A stretch of 64,000 nt of DNA from the NCBI RefSeq assembly GCF_014207635.1, contig NZ_JACHIE010000007.1, forward strand, positions 1-64,000. The letters are read 5' to 3'. Shown piece by piece: positions 45,166 through 53,150 of the stretch. The translations under genes were made by a program, and so were the position numbers. The notes under the pieces are model-generated. The model had not been told where the DNA came from. It ran no database searches and saw only the letters and a list, made by a program, of their open reading frames with translations. The number at the start of each line of letters is the position of its first letter. The stretch's first letter is position 1. Origin of the DNA: Acetobacter lovaniensis. GTDB lineage: Bacteria > Pseudomonadota > Alphaproteobacteria > Acetobacterales > Acetobacteraceae.

Positions 45166-45584
45166 TGTACGATGCTAAAGAAAATTGAGAGAAAAAGACT
45201 AGCACAGGCAGAATTTTTCAGGAGTGGCCACCAGAAAAGACGGAGCCTTGCTTGCCTGTCTGCGCCGAGTTCCCGTGCTGTTGCAGACCAGTCCCTCTGC
45301 AGGGTTCTGATGGGCAGGGATAACGGAAACAAAAGCAGGGGAAGAAGACAAATCCCCTGCAAGAATGGTGTGGTTTGTGCGGATAGCAAAAAGGGCAGCA
45401 TTACGGACAGGCCGACACAAGGAAGCAGGAGAAAAAGCGTGGTGGCATAAAGCCATTGCTCAATACGCAGGACAATACTCAGCCCCAAGAGCAGGGCTGT
45501 AACCACCAGACCTGTTATTACGATCAGCACGCCGTGGAAGCATGCTGCGTGTACATCAGCAAGACCCCAGTAATATGGAATCAT
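45162..45584 (-). CDS. Half-length ABC transporter permease
   Basis: A 140-residue membrane protein with about four hydrophobic segments. It contains an EAA-loop-like stretch, SATARELGADRQARLRLFWWPLLKNS, the contact site for the ATPase in binding-protein-dependent permeases. Normal permeases of this family have about 270 residues and six helices, so roughly the N-terminal half is missing. The start MIPYYWG is set by an ATGA overlap with the binding-protein stop. Confidence 0.75.
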   Translation of the reverse strand: MIPYYWGLADVHAACFHGVLIVITGLVVTALLLGLSIVLRIEQWLYATTLFLLLPCVGLSVMLPFLLSAQTTPFLQGICLLPLLLFPLSLPIRTLQRDWSATARELGADRQARLRLFWWPLLKNSACASLFLSIFFSIVQ

Positions 45585-46693
45585 GCGTGGTGCATCCATT
45601 GCTGGAAGCGCTCATCCAGTGCCCCCAGATTGGCTTCCCAGAAGGTGTCATCTACCGTAATGGCGGGTGGAATATGCTCAAGGTGTGGGGCAAGGGCGTT
45701 CAGTTCCGTTAGGGAGGGGAGGGAGGGCCAGGCATTGGCAAATGCCTGTTGTTGTGCCGCCTGTTCCAGCCAGGATACAAAAGCCAGAGCAGCGGGGTTG
45801 CGTGCTGCTGATGTCAGCACACCCCAGCCATATTGGACCAGAAAGCGCTGTTGCCAGTGCAGGCCAAAACGCTGGCGATCTGGCTCGGATGAACCTAGAA
45901 TTTCCCCTGTGGGAACGCATCCCATAAGAGCGCCTCCCGAAGTCAGGATATGTCCGGCCTCTTCTGGTGTGGACCACCAGGCAATATAGGGCCTAACCTG
46001 TTCAAGTTTGAGAAAAGCGCGGTCAACCCCTTTGGGTGTGGCCAGAACAGTGTAGAGCGCATTGGCCGGTACGCCATCGGCCAGCAGGGCGATTTCCAGC
46101 GTCAGGCGTGGGTCACGGCGGAGGCTGCGGCGACCGGGGTGGCGCGCAACATCCCACAAATCGGGCCAGCCGGGTTCTGTGTCAAACCGGGCGCGGTCCC
46201 ATGCCATGGCGTAATCTATGGCGGCGGAAGGCTGGCCACAATTACTCAGGGAACTATCCGTCTGGTGGCGTGACAGAAGCTTGAGGTTGCAGCCGATGCG
46301 CAGGCTGCTGCTTTCCATCATGGCCGCTGCCAGAGGGTGGTGTGTCTGTTTTATAACGTGTTCCAGATCGTTGATCTGTCCATTCCATCCGTGCGGGATA
46401 ATGGTCTGGTGGGTGAGCTGCTCGTAAGGTTTGAAGAGGATTTTGCTCTGTATCCCGGCAATTTTTCCTGAAAAGGTCAGAATATGCAGGTGTTTTGCGG
46501 CGCTGGTCGGTGCGGTGGGGCGTCGGGTCATGGCAGAGGCGGGGACTAGCGGAGCCAGACAGCCCAGCCCGGCCAGCAATGCGCGACGGCGCGATAAGAC
46601 GCTAGGAGAAGGAACCTGCCCCTGTTCCTGGGAGGAGACTGCCTGCCTGTCGGATGTGTTCAGGAAAGGGAGAGAGAACAGGGTAAACCTCAT
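45581..46693 (-). CDS. Tat-type extracellular solute-binding protein
   Basis: A 370-residue protein with a twin-arginine-like signal (SRRRALLAGLGCLAPLVPASA) near residue 35. The mature part resembles polyamine/iron-type binding proteins of the PotD group (PWLDLWDVARHPGRR-like region, WWSTPEEAGHILTSGGALMGCVPTGEI). It would be exported folded, possibly with a cofactor or metal. It is in an operon with a degenerate ATPase and a half-permease, so transport function is doubtful. Confidence 0.8.
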   Translation of the reverse strand: MRFTLFSLPFLNTSDRQAVSSQEQGQVPSPSVLSRRRALLAGLGCLAPLVPASAMTRRPTAPTSAAKHLHILTFSGKIAGIQSKILFKPYEQLTHQTIIPHGWNGQINDLEHVIKQTHHPLAAAMMESSSLRIGCNLKLLSRHQTDSSLSNCGQPSAAIDYAMAWDRARFDTEPGWPDLWDVARHPGRRSLRRDPRLTLEIALLADGVPANALYTVLATPKGVDRAFLKLEQVRPYIAWWSTPEEAGHILTSGGALMGCVPTGEILGSSEPDRQRFGLHWQQRFLVQYGWGVLTSAARNPAALAFVSWLEQAAQQQAFANAWPSLPSLTELNALAPHLEHIPPAITVDDTFWEANLGALDERFQQWMHHA

Positions 46694-46729
46694 GCGTCGT
46701 TAGTGTTGGCCAGTTTTGGCAGCCTAAAT

Positions 46730-47851
46730 CTAGCTGGTTTTTTTATCCATCGGAAAGGCTGTTGCGTTCCGTGTTTGCCAGGCCAGCAGGGCGGGGCGGC
46801 CTGCGCTTAGCTCGCGCGGTGTATGCACGGGGGGGCGGTTAACGGTTATTTCCGTTCCGTCCCGCAGGCGCATGCGCAGGATAATGGTGTGGCCAAGATG
46901 GTGGGCGGAGACAAGAGTGCAGGGCAGGTCGCCTGCTTCGGCACTGTTATCAGCCTCCATCTGTCGTGGAAAGAGAACGGAAAGCCGGTCGGGTAGAATA
47001 CAGATGCTCGCCAGATCATGCTCTGCCAGATCCCCATCGGCCATTGCCTCGACTGTTTCGCCTGATGGTAGCCGGAGCTCGGCCACATCATCTTCAAGGC
47101 GCAAAACCTTGCCGGTCAGGATGTTGGCGTCTCCCAATGCCAGCGCCACGGCAGGCGTGGCAGGGCGGTTGAGCAGGGTGGGCGCATCCGCCACCTGTAG
47201 CAAATGCCCCTGGTCAAGCACACCAATGGTGTTGGCGGCCATGAAGGCCTCGGTCCGGTCCGAGGTGAGGAACAGGGATGTCAGGCCAATGGCCTGGCGG
47301 AGTCGTTCCAGAAACGCCAGAGAGCGTTTTGCGGCCTGCGCGGGCATACCCTTCAAAGGCTGGTTGAGTACGAGCAGATCGGGAGAGGTAATCAGCGCGC
47401 GCGCCAGTGCCACGCGAAAAACCTGCTCGGTGGAAAGTGCAGGGGGAAAGCACGAGCGCACTGCATCCAGCCCTGTCAGGGCCAGAACCTCGTCACGCCT
47501 GCGGCTGATCTCGGCGGGGGAGAGCAGGCCCGTGGCGCGGAGGGGAAACAGGATGTTGTCGCTCACACTCAGATGGTCAAACAGAGGTGCATGCCCCCCT
47601 ACCGTAGCGATCCCACGGTGTCCTTGCGACCGATGGCTGACATCCACCCCGTGTAGACATACCTGCCCCGATGCCGGGCGACGTCCCGCCAGAGCCTCGG
47701 TCAGTGCGTTCAGGTCATCTGTGGCGGAGCCGATTCCCAGCAGGGCCATGCAGCAGCCGGAACTCAGGCGTAAGGCAAAGGGGGAGGCTTTGGGCAGGAC
47801 AGTAAAATCCGTAAGCGCCAAAGCCGGGAGTGAGCCATGCGCTGGCGGCAT
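46730..47851 (-). CDS. Degenerate ABC transporter ATPase (PotA/CysA type)
   Basis: A 373-residue protein aligning along its length with PotA-type ABC ATPases, including the C-terminal TOBE-like domain. Its catalytic residues are all replaced. Walker A reads GIGSATDD (Lys to Asp45), the Q-loop Gln is Gly86, the signature is LSTEQ, Walker B ends VLNQP (Asp-Glu to Asn163-Gln164) and the switch His is Ser197. It cannot be expected to hydrolyse ATP. The frame is intact, so it may serve as a scaffold or regulator. It begins the operon down to 44016. Confidence 0.85.
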   Translation of the reverse strand: MPPAHGSLPALALTDFTVLPKASPFALRLSSGCCMALLGIGSATDDLNALTEALAGRRPASGQVCLHGVDVSHRSQGHRGIATVGGHAPLFDHLSVSDNILFPLRATGLLSPAEISRRRDEVLALTGLDAVRSCFPPALSTEQVFRVALARALITSPDLLVLNQPLKGMPAQAAKRSLAFLERLRQAIGLTSLFLTSDRTEAFMAANTIGVLDQGHLLQVADAPTLLNRPATPAVALALGDANILTGKVLRLEDDVAELRLPSGETVEAMADGDLAEHDLASICILPDRLSVLFPRQMEADNSAEAGDLPCTLVSAHHLGHTIILRMRLRDGTEITVNRPPVHTPRELSAGRPALLAWQTRNATAFPMDKKTS

Positions 47852-47924
47852 GCAACTATGTCCTTTTTTATGGGTTATATAAGGTGTTGTAATTTAAAAC
47901 GGTAAAGTCAACGAGGTTTGTTTC

Positions 47925-48227
47925 ATGTCATCAGATAAAATCAAAGACGTTAAGCTGGCTGGCGAGGCCGCAGCCGAAACCGCGCGTGAAGAACTGGAGG
48001 CCGTTAAAGCCCATATCGAGCGTCTGGTTACACAACATATTGTTCCCGCACTGGGTCGCGCAGGCGGCAAAGCGGGTGATCTGACAGAACAGGCAGTTGC
48101 CAATGCCCGCGAACTGGCGGATCATACGCGGAACGATCTTGCAAAGCGTACAGGCAGTCGTTCGTCCTGGTTGTCCATTGCCATTTCCGGCGTGGTAGGG
48201 TTTATCATCGGGCGCATGTCTCGCTGA
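47925..48227 (+). CDS. YqjD/ElaB-like DUF883 membrane-anchored protein
   Basis: A 100-residue protein. A helical Ala/Glu-rich region precedes a C-terminal hydrophobic anchor (SWLSIAISGVVGFIIGRMSR), the YqjD/ElaB pattern. Enterobacterial members bind ribosomes and are induced in stationary phase; extension to this organism is inferred. It is followed 40 bp later by another membrane protein. Confidence 0.75.
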   Translation: MSSDKIKDVKLAGEAAAETAREELEAVKAHIERLVTQHIVPALGRAGGKAGDLTEQAVANARELADHTRNDLAKRTGSRSSWLSIAISGVVGFIIGRMSR

Positions 48228-48267
48228 CGTTTTGCGCGTCATCTGAACGAAGGTAGCTCCAGAGCCC

Positions 48268-48693
48268 ATGCGCATCTTTGATCTTGGTAAATCCGCCCTA
48301 TCTGCCCAGTCTTCCCTGATGCAGCAGATGGCCATCCGTTACGGTCGTCAGGCCGCTTTTTTGATCATGGCTGCGGTGTTTGGCCTTTTTGCCCTGATCA
48401 CGGGGCATGGTCTGCTCTGGATTCTTCTTGTGTTTGTTGGCCACTTCGGGCCGGTTGGCGCATCCTTTACCGTTTTCGGGCTGGATGTGCTGGCCGCCCT
48501 TGTGTGCGTTCTGTTTGGCCGCCGCTCCTACCTGACAACGGAGGAAGTGGAAGCCCGGATCATGCGTGACCGCTGCATGACCCAGATGCGCGACTCCGTA
48601 ACCATGGCTGCGGTTACGGCCACCGTTGCCACCGCCGTTGGCCGCGGTGGCACCCGCAAGGTGTGGGATATTGTGCGCGGTAAAAAGGACTGA
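48268..48693 (+). CDS. Small membrane protein, YqjE-like
   Basis: A 141-residue protein with two central hydrophobic helices (FLIMAAVFGLFALITGHGLLWILLVFVG and SFTVFGLDVLAALVCVLFG) between polar ends. It follows the DUF883 gene and the pair recalls yqjD-yqjE. No enzymatic motif is present. Confidence 0.65.
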   Translation: MRIFDLGKSALSAQSSLMQQMAIRYGRQAAFLIMAAVFGLFALITGHGLLWILLVFVGHFGPVGASFTVFGLDVLAALVCVLFGRRSYLTTEEVEARIMRDRCMTQMRDSVTMAAVTATVATAVGRGGTRKVWDIVRGKKD

Positions 48694-48827
48694 ATCTGTC
48701 CAGTCTAGGTTAAGCCATAGGTTCCATTCCAAATTTGCATTGGCGCGCTGGATTGTTTCTGTAAATGATGGCGTCAGTCTTTTGTGAGTGTGCAAATTTT
48801 TTGCATACTCGCTAGTGTGAGCAGTGA

Positions 48828-49322
48828 ATGGAACTTGAGCATAATCCTGTTGTGGACAACGAGACCCGCCGGTCCTTTGGTTACCGGCTGGCTCGACTTG
48901 CGTCCATGTGGCGGCGGGAAATTGATGCCGATCTGCGGGTATTCGGCCTGACAGACGCCACGTGGCGGCCCATTTATTATCTCAATTTTTCATCCTCATC
49001 CATGCGTCAGACCGATCTGGCCCGTTCCCTGTCACTTGAGGCCCCTTCACTGGTGCGGCTTCTGGATGTGCTGGAAAAACGTGGCTACGTCGTGCGTGAG
49101 ACGGATGAGGAAGACAGACGTTCCAAGCTTGTCAGCATTACGTCCGAGGGCAGGCAGGTGGCGGCTCTGGTCAGTCGTGTGGCGGATCAGGTTACCGCCC
49201 GGCTTATGGCGGGTGTGTCCGACCCGGAGCTGGAACAGTGCTGTGGCATTCTGGACCGGGTAGAGCAGGCGGCTCAGGCCCATAAAGAGAGTGCCGATGC
49301 TGAAAAAAGGGACGCACGGTAA
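48828..49322 (+). CDS. MarR-family transcriptional regulator
   Basis: A 164-residue MarR regulator. The winged HTH is LARSLSLEAPSLVRLLDVLEKRGYVVRETDEEDRRSKLVSIT. It is the first gene of a same-strand cluster with a DUF1656 protein, a membrane-fusion protein and an outer-membrane factor, which it probably represses. The effector is unknown; aromatic acids or biocides are plausible from related systems. Confidence 0.9.
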   Translation: MELEHNPVVDNETRRSFGYRLARLASMWRREIDADLRVFGLTDATWRPIYYLNFSSSSMRQTDLARSLSLEAPSLVRLLDVLEKRGYVVRETDEEDRRSKLVSITSEGRQVAALVSRVADQVTARLMAGVSDPELEQCCGILDRVEQAAQAHKESADAEKRDAR

Positions 49323-49344
49323 TGCTGGTGTCCAGGACGGTGTC

Positions 49345-49539
49345 ATGCTGACGGAATTTAATCTCTTTGGCGTCTTCATGGCGCCTATTGTTGTGTATGC
49401 GCTGGCAGCACTCCCACTGACCATGTGTATCCGGTTTGCGTTGTGGTGGAGTGGCCTTTTAGGCTGGTTCTGGCACATCGCACTGTTTGAAGTTTCGCTT
49501 TACGTCTGCATTCTCTGTCTGCTGATCCTCTACGTCTGA
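49345..49539 (+). CDS. DUF1656 small membrane protein (AaeX-like)
   Basis: A 64-residue protein with two hydrophobic helices (FGVFMAPIVVYALAALPLTMCI and WHIALFEVSLYVCILCLLILYV), the AaeX/DUF1656 pattern. The ATG at 49345 is preferred because AGGACGG precedes it. It accompanies the HlyD-type gene 26 bp downstream. In known systems a FUSC pump (AaeB) is also encoded; none is seen here. Confidence 0.8.
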   Translation: MLTEFNLFGVFMAPIVVYALAALPLTMCIRFALWWSGLLGWFWHIALFEVSLYVCILCLLILYV

Positions 49540-49565
49540 CCTGAAAAGGCTTTTGAGTCTCTGCA

Positions 49566-50477
49566 ATGCCCCTTCTGCGCACCCTGATACGAGTTGTTCT
49601 GACCCTGGCGGTCGTCTCTCTTGCGATTGTTCTGGGGATCACTCTCTGGAACGTCTACATGATCGCCCCCTGGACCCGTGACGGGCGCGTGCGTGTTTAC
49701 GTGGTCGATGTGGCTCCCGAAGTCTCTGGCACCGTGGTGCAGATTCCGGTGGTGGATAACCAGTTTGTCCACAAGGGCGATCCGCTCTTTGTGCTTGATC
49801 CGGTCCGCTTCCGTCTGGCTATCCGCGAGGCGCAGGCCCGGCTGGATGGCGCATTGGAAGACCTGAAGCTCAAACGCAATGACGCCAAGCGCCGTATGGG
49901 CCTGGGTGGCATTGTGTCGGCCGAAGAGCAGGAAGTGTTCAACTCCAACGTGGCAACCCAGATTGCCGCGGTTGATGCCGCCCGCGCCGCGCTGGACGTG
50001 GCCAAACTGAACCTGCAGCGCTCGGTTCTGTATTCCCCCGTCAATGGTTATGTGACCAACCTGAACCTGCGGGTGGGCGATTACGCAGCCGCCAGTCAGG
50101 CGCGTATGGCGGTGATCGACGCCGACTCCTACTGGGTTTACGGGTATTTTGAAGAAACCAAGATGTGGGGCGTGCATGTGGGTGATGTCGCCCGCGTCAA
50201 GCTCATGGGGTACAAGCCAATCCTCGCCGGGCATGTTGTCAGCATTGCGCGTGGTATTAACGATACCAACGGCACGCCGGACAAGCTGGGCCTGCAGGAT
50301 GTGAACCCGATCTTTACATGGGTGCGTCTGGCCCAGCGTATTCCGGTGCGTATCCATCTTGACCATGTGCCTGATAGCGTCACCCTCGCAGCAGGTATGA
50401 CAGCCACGGTCAGTGTGGGGCCGGAGCCAACCGGGCGCAGGGGTACGTTGACCACCTGGCTGCAAGATCATCTCTGA
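49566..50477 (+). CDS. HlyD/EmrA-family membrane-fusion protein
   Basis: A 303-residue periplasmic adaptor. One N-terminal membrane helix (VVLTLAVVSLAIVLGITLW) is followed by the lipoyl-like segment VAPEVSGTVVQIPVVDNQFVHKGDPLFVLDP, a helical hairpin and a second half-lipoyl motif (VLYSPVNGYVTNLNLRVGDYA). It joins an inner-membrane pump to an outer-membrane channel. AaeA-like proteins export aromatic acids. Confidence 0.9.
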   Translation: MPLLRTLIRVVLTLAVVSLAIVLGITLWNVYMIAPWTRDGRVRVYVVDVAPEVSGTVVQIPVVDNQFVHKGDPLFVLDPVRFRLAIREAQARLDGALEDLKLKRNDAKRRMGLGGIVSAEEQEVFNSNVATQIAAVDAARAALDVAKLNLQRSVLYSPVNGYVTNLNLRVGDYAAASQARMAVIDADSYWVYGYFEETKMWGVHVGDVARVKLMGYKPILAGHVVSIARGINDTNGTPDKLGLQDVNPIFTWVRLAQRIPVRIHLDHVPDSVTLAAGMTATVSVGPEPTGRRGTLTTWLQDHL

Positions 50478-50490
50478 GCGTGGGCCAAGG

Positions 50491-52014
50491 ATGAAGCGCA
50501 TGAAGGCTCGCCGTCGCTTTGGGTTATGTGCCGCAACAGGCATGTTTCTCTCCGCCTGTACCGTTGGGCCCAATTATCAGCCTGACCGTATGAAGCTGCC
50601 TGCCCAGTTCAAGGAGGCAGCGGAGGAACATGTTGCCACTCCTGAAGAGATTGAGCGCACAAACAAGGAAATGGTCGAATGGTGGGCCCTGTTCAAGGAC
50701 CCCCTGCTCTCCCGCCTTGTGGAAGACGCCATAAAGGGGAACTATGACCTCCAGATTGCGGGGCAGCGTATTCTGGCCGAACGCGCCATGCGTGACCGTT
50801 CCGCCGCGCAGTGGTACCCGCAGATGGATGCCAACATGGGGGGCGGGGATGTCCGCTACTCCCTGAACATTGATAACTGGCCAATCCGCCCGGGTAATCC
50901 AATGAACAGGCCGGAAGCCTCCATGCTGACCTATGGTGCTACCGCATCGTGGGAGCTGGACATGTTCGGGCGTATCCGGCGTGATGTGCAGGCCCGTGAA
51001 CACGCGGTTGAAGCCACGATTGAGGCTCGCCGTGCGGTGCTCATGGGGCTTTTGTCCGAACTGGCGTCGGATTACATGCTGCTGCGCGTAACGCAGTTGC
51101 AGATCCAGATTGCCACGGACAACATCCGCGTTGCCAAGGATGCCGTGGACCTGACCAACAAGCTGTATCTGGAAGGGGTGGGGAATACCTTGCAGATCGC
51201 GCAGGCTCAGGCGGAACTGGATGCCCAGATCGCAGCACGTGAACCGCTTAAAACCCGTGTTTCTCAGGTTACGCATGCCATTGCGGTGCTGCTGGGTAAA
51301 ATGCCGGGTGAACTGGAAGACGAACTGAAGCAGCAGCGCCCGCTTCCTGTTGTACCGGAGTTCCCGGCGGTTCTGCCTTCTGTTGTCATTGCCAACCGCC
51401 CGGATGTGCGCATGGCGGAGCGACGTTACGCAGTCGCTACGGCCCAGATTGGCGTTGCAGTCGCCAATCTGTACCCACACTTTGTGGTGCCACTGACCTT
51501 CAACCCCAACGCGTCTGCCATGTATCAGGCGTTTCAGGTCAATGCGATGAGCTGGCAGTTCCTGCTTATGGCCAGCCTGCCGCTGATGCATGGTGGGAAG
51601 ATGACGGCAGAAGTCCGCGCAACGCAGGCTTCAGCCGAGGCAGCACGCCTGACATACCGGCAGACAGTTCTGACGGCCTTCAAGGAGGTCGAAGACTCCA
51701 TGGCGGCCTGGCATGATGATATTGAATATGCCGAGCAATTGCACAAAGCGGCGGAAGATAGCGCAACTGCGAGTGACCGTGCCCGTAAACTGTACGGCGC
51801 AGGGTTGGTTGGCTTTCTGGAAGTGCTGACAACCGAACGTACCACACTGAACGCGCAGAACATGGAAGCTCTGGCCCGCCTTGAACGCCTGCGCGATGCG
51901 GTGAACCTTTACACTGCCCTTGGTGCGGGGTGGAAGGGTGTGGCCCTTACCAACTCTACCCTGCCAGTGTCGCTTGAAACGCAGAATATTCTGGCAAGAG
52001 CTTTCTCGCAGTAA
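50491..52014 (+). CDS. Outer-membrane efflux lipoprotein (NodT family)
   Basis: A 507-residue TolC-like channel. The lipobox FLSACTVGPNYQ shows lipid anchoring, and the two repeated helical halves include SWELDMFGRIRRDVQA and SAEAARLTYRQTVLTAFKEVEDSMAAW. It starts 13 bp after the membrane-fusion gene and completes the exit duct of the efflux pathway. Confidence 0.93.
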   Translation: MKRMKARRRFGLCAATGMFLSACTVGPNYQPDRMKLPAQFKEAAEEHVATPEEIERTNKEMVEWWALFKDPLLSRLVEDAIKGNYDLQIAGQRILAERAMRDRSAAQWYPQMDANMGGGDVRYSLNIDNWPIRPGNPMNRPEASMLTYGATASWELDMFGRIRRDVQAREHAVEATIEARRAVLMGLLSELASDYMLLRVTQLQIQIATDNIRVAKDAVDLTNKLYLEGVGNTLQIAQAQAELDAQIAAREPLKTRVSQVTHAIAVLLGKMPGELEDELKQQRPLPVVPEFPAVLPSVVIANRPDVRMAERRYAVATAQIGVAVANLYPHFVVPLTFNPNASAMYQAFQVNAMSWQFLLMASLPLMHGGKMTAEVRATQASAEAARLTYRQTVLTAFKEVEDSMAAWHDDIEYAEQLHKAAEDSATASDRARKLYGAGLVGFLEVLTTERTTLNAQNMEALARLERLRDAVNLYTALGAGWKGVALTNSTLPVSLETQNILARAFSQ

Positions 52015-52040
52015 CGCACTCTGGTTCGTATGCTTAAAAA

Positions 52041-52067
52041 AACCGCCCGGTTATTTGCCGGGCGGTT
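52041..52067 (+). terminator. Rho-independent terminator of the efflux operon
   Basis: AACCGCCCGG (52041-52050) pairs with CCGGGCGGTT (52058-52067) and is followed by a T run. An A run precedes it, so it could also work in the other direction. Confidence 0.9.
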
Positions 52068-52076
52068 TTTTGTTGT

Positions 52077-52119
52077 GGGTCGGGGCTAAGCATCGGGGCG
52101 CGATGCTTAGCCCCGACCC
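52077..52119. repeat. 19-bp perfect inverted repeat next to the terminator
   Basis: GGGTCGGGGCTAAGCATCG (52077-52095) pairs fully with 52101-52119 across a 5-bp loop. No T tract follows on either side. It is longer and GC-richer than needed for termination and lies 73 bp from the hpnG stop. Confidence 0.75.
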
Positions 52120-52192
52120 CTGTATCCTGCATGCAAGGGCAGGGTGCTGCGTAGAGTTGCGGGCCCGGATGTGCCTGGGCCTGTTGGTTGCG

Positions 52193-52918
52193 TCAACCTT
52201 GCGTGGTGCGGGCGGCAAGCTGCTGGAATGCGGGGCGGGTGGTCTGCCCGTGCAGAAAGCGCAGCATGGCTTTGCGCGCCAGCCCGGCATCCCGCCCCAG
52301 AGAGATCAATCCACCAATCTGGGAAGGGTGGCGGAGCAGGGAGCGCAGCAGCAGGCCGATTTGCAACCCACCATCGGGGGACAGAACACAGGCCGTAATG
52401 GGGGGGAGGGAGCGTGTCGCCGGGTCACACACAACACGCAGCACGGCAAAGGGCAGACCTGCTTCATGGGCCGCACGGGCCAAAAAGCCACTTTCCATAT
52501 CCAGTGCGGCACATTGTGTGCTGGCAAACAGTTCGGCCTTGTGCTGGGACTGCAACACGACCTGATCGCTGTGGAGGAGAGGTCCACTGATAACCCCTGT
52601 TTGCTCCCCACCCAGAATATGGCGCAAGGTCGGGTCACTGGGCCAGACATTGCCCCATGCCTGAACGGCGCCGGGAATAACAATGGTTCCAGGGGGCAGG
52701 GCCGGGTCCAGTCCCGCTGCAAGCCCAAAGGATAACAGGCAGTCTGTTCCACACGCAGCGAGCCGGTTGGCCTCGTGCTGCGCACCAGCACTTGTAGCGC
52801 CACTTGCGGCAATGGCCGCACGGGGGAAGACTTTCCGGATAAGCTGTGCTTCCGCCTTAAGCCCGACCAGAATGCCAGGGTGTGTCGGGGCGTGGTGCGG
52901 AGGAGTTGGTTGTGTCAT
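52193..52918 (-). CDS. hpnG: Hopanoid-associated phosphorylase HpnG
   Basis: A 241-residue nucleosidase/phosphorylase-fold protein. Family motifs include GLKAEAQLIRKVF at the start, SFGLAAGLDP in the middle and AALDMESGFLARAAHEAGLPFAVLRVVCDP with the catalytic acidic region. HpnG converts adenosylhopane to phosphoribosylhopane or ribosylhopane in side-chain synthesis. It is downstream of hpnE on the same strand. Confidence 0.85.
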   Translation of the reverse strand: MTQPTPPHHAPTHPGILVGLKAEAQLIRKVFPRAAIAASGATSAGAQHEANRLAACGTDCLLSFGLAAGLDPALPPGTIVIPGAVQAWGNVWPSDPTLRHILGGEQTGVISGPLLHSDQVVLQSQHKAELFASTQCAALDMESGFLARAAHEAGLPFAVLRVVCDPATRSLPPITACVLSPDGGLQIGLLLRSLLRHPSQIGGLISLGRDAGLARKAMLRFLHGQTTRPAFQQLAARTTQG

Positions 52919-53150
52919 GGATCAGAACCTAAGCCTTGATGGACACGAAAAGACAATCGGAGGAGCAGTGTGATGGGCTCCAGCCAGCGGGTAGGTTTTT
53001 GAGCCAGTACAGATGGCACGTGTAGCCGCCTCAAACAGTCTGGCGACTGGCCTGCGCTTAACCACAGGGTATACGGATCAAGGTGATACTTTCCCCCGCA
53101 ATTTCGTAACGGGCCGTGGGGGCAGACTAACGGCCGCAGCCCGTGTGCGT
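52919..53150. other. Gap between hpnG and hpnE where shc is often found
   Basis: About 230 bp with no gene and no similarity that I can see to the end of a squalene-hopene cyclase. It may hold the hpnG promoter. Confidence 0.5.

Noticed and set aside
49530-51591. Long minus-strand frames opposite the HlyD and efflux genes
   Set aside because: Shadow frames with His/Arg/Gln-biased composition and no domain.
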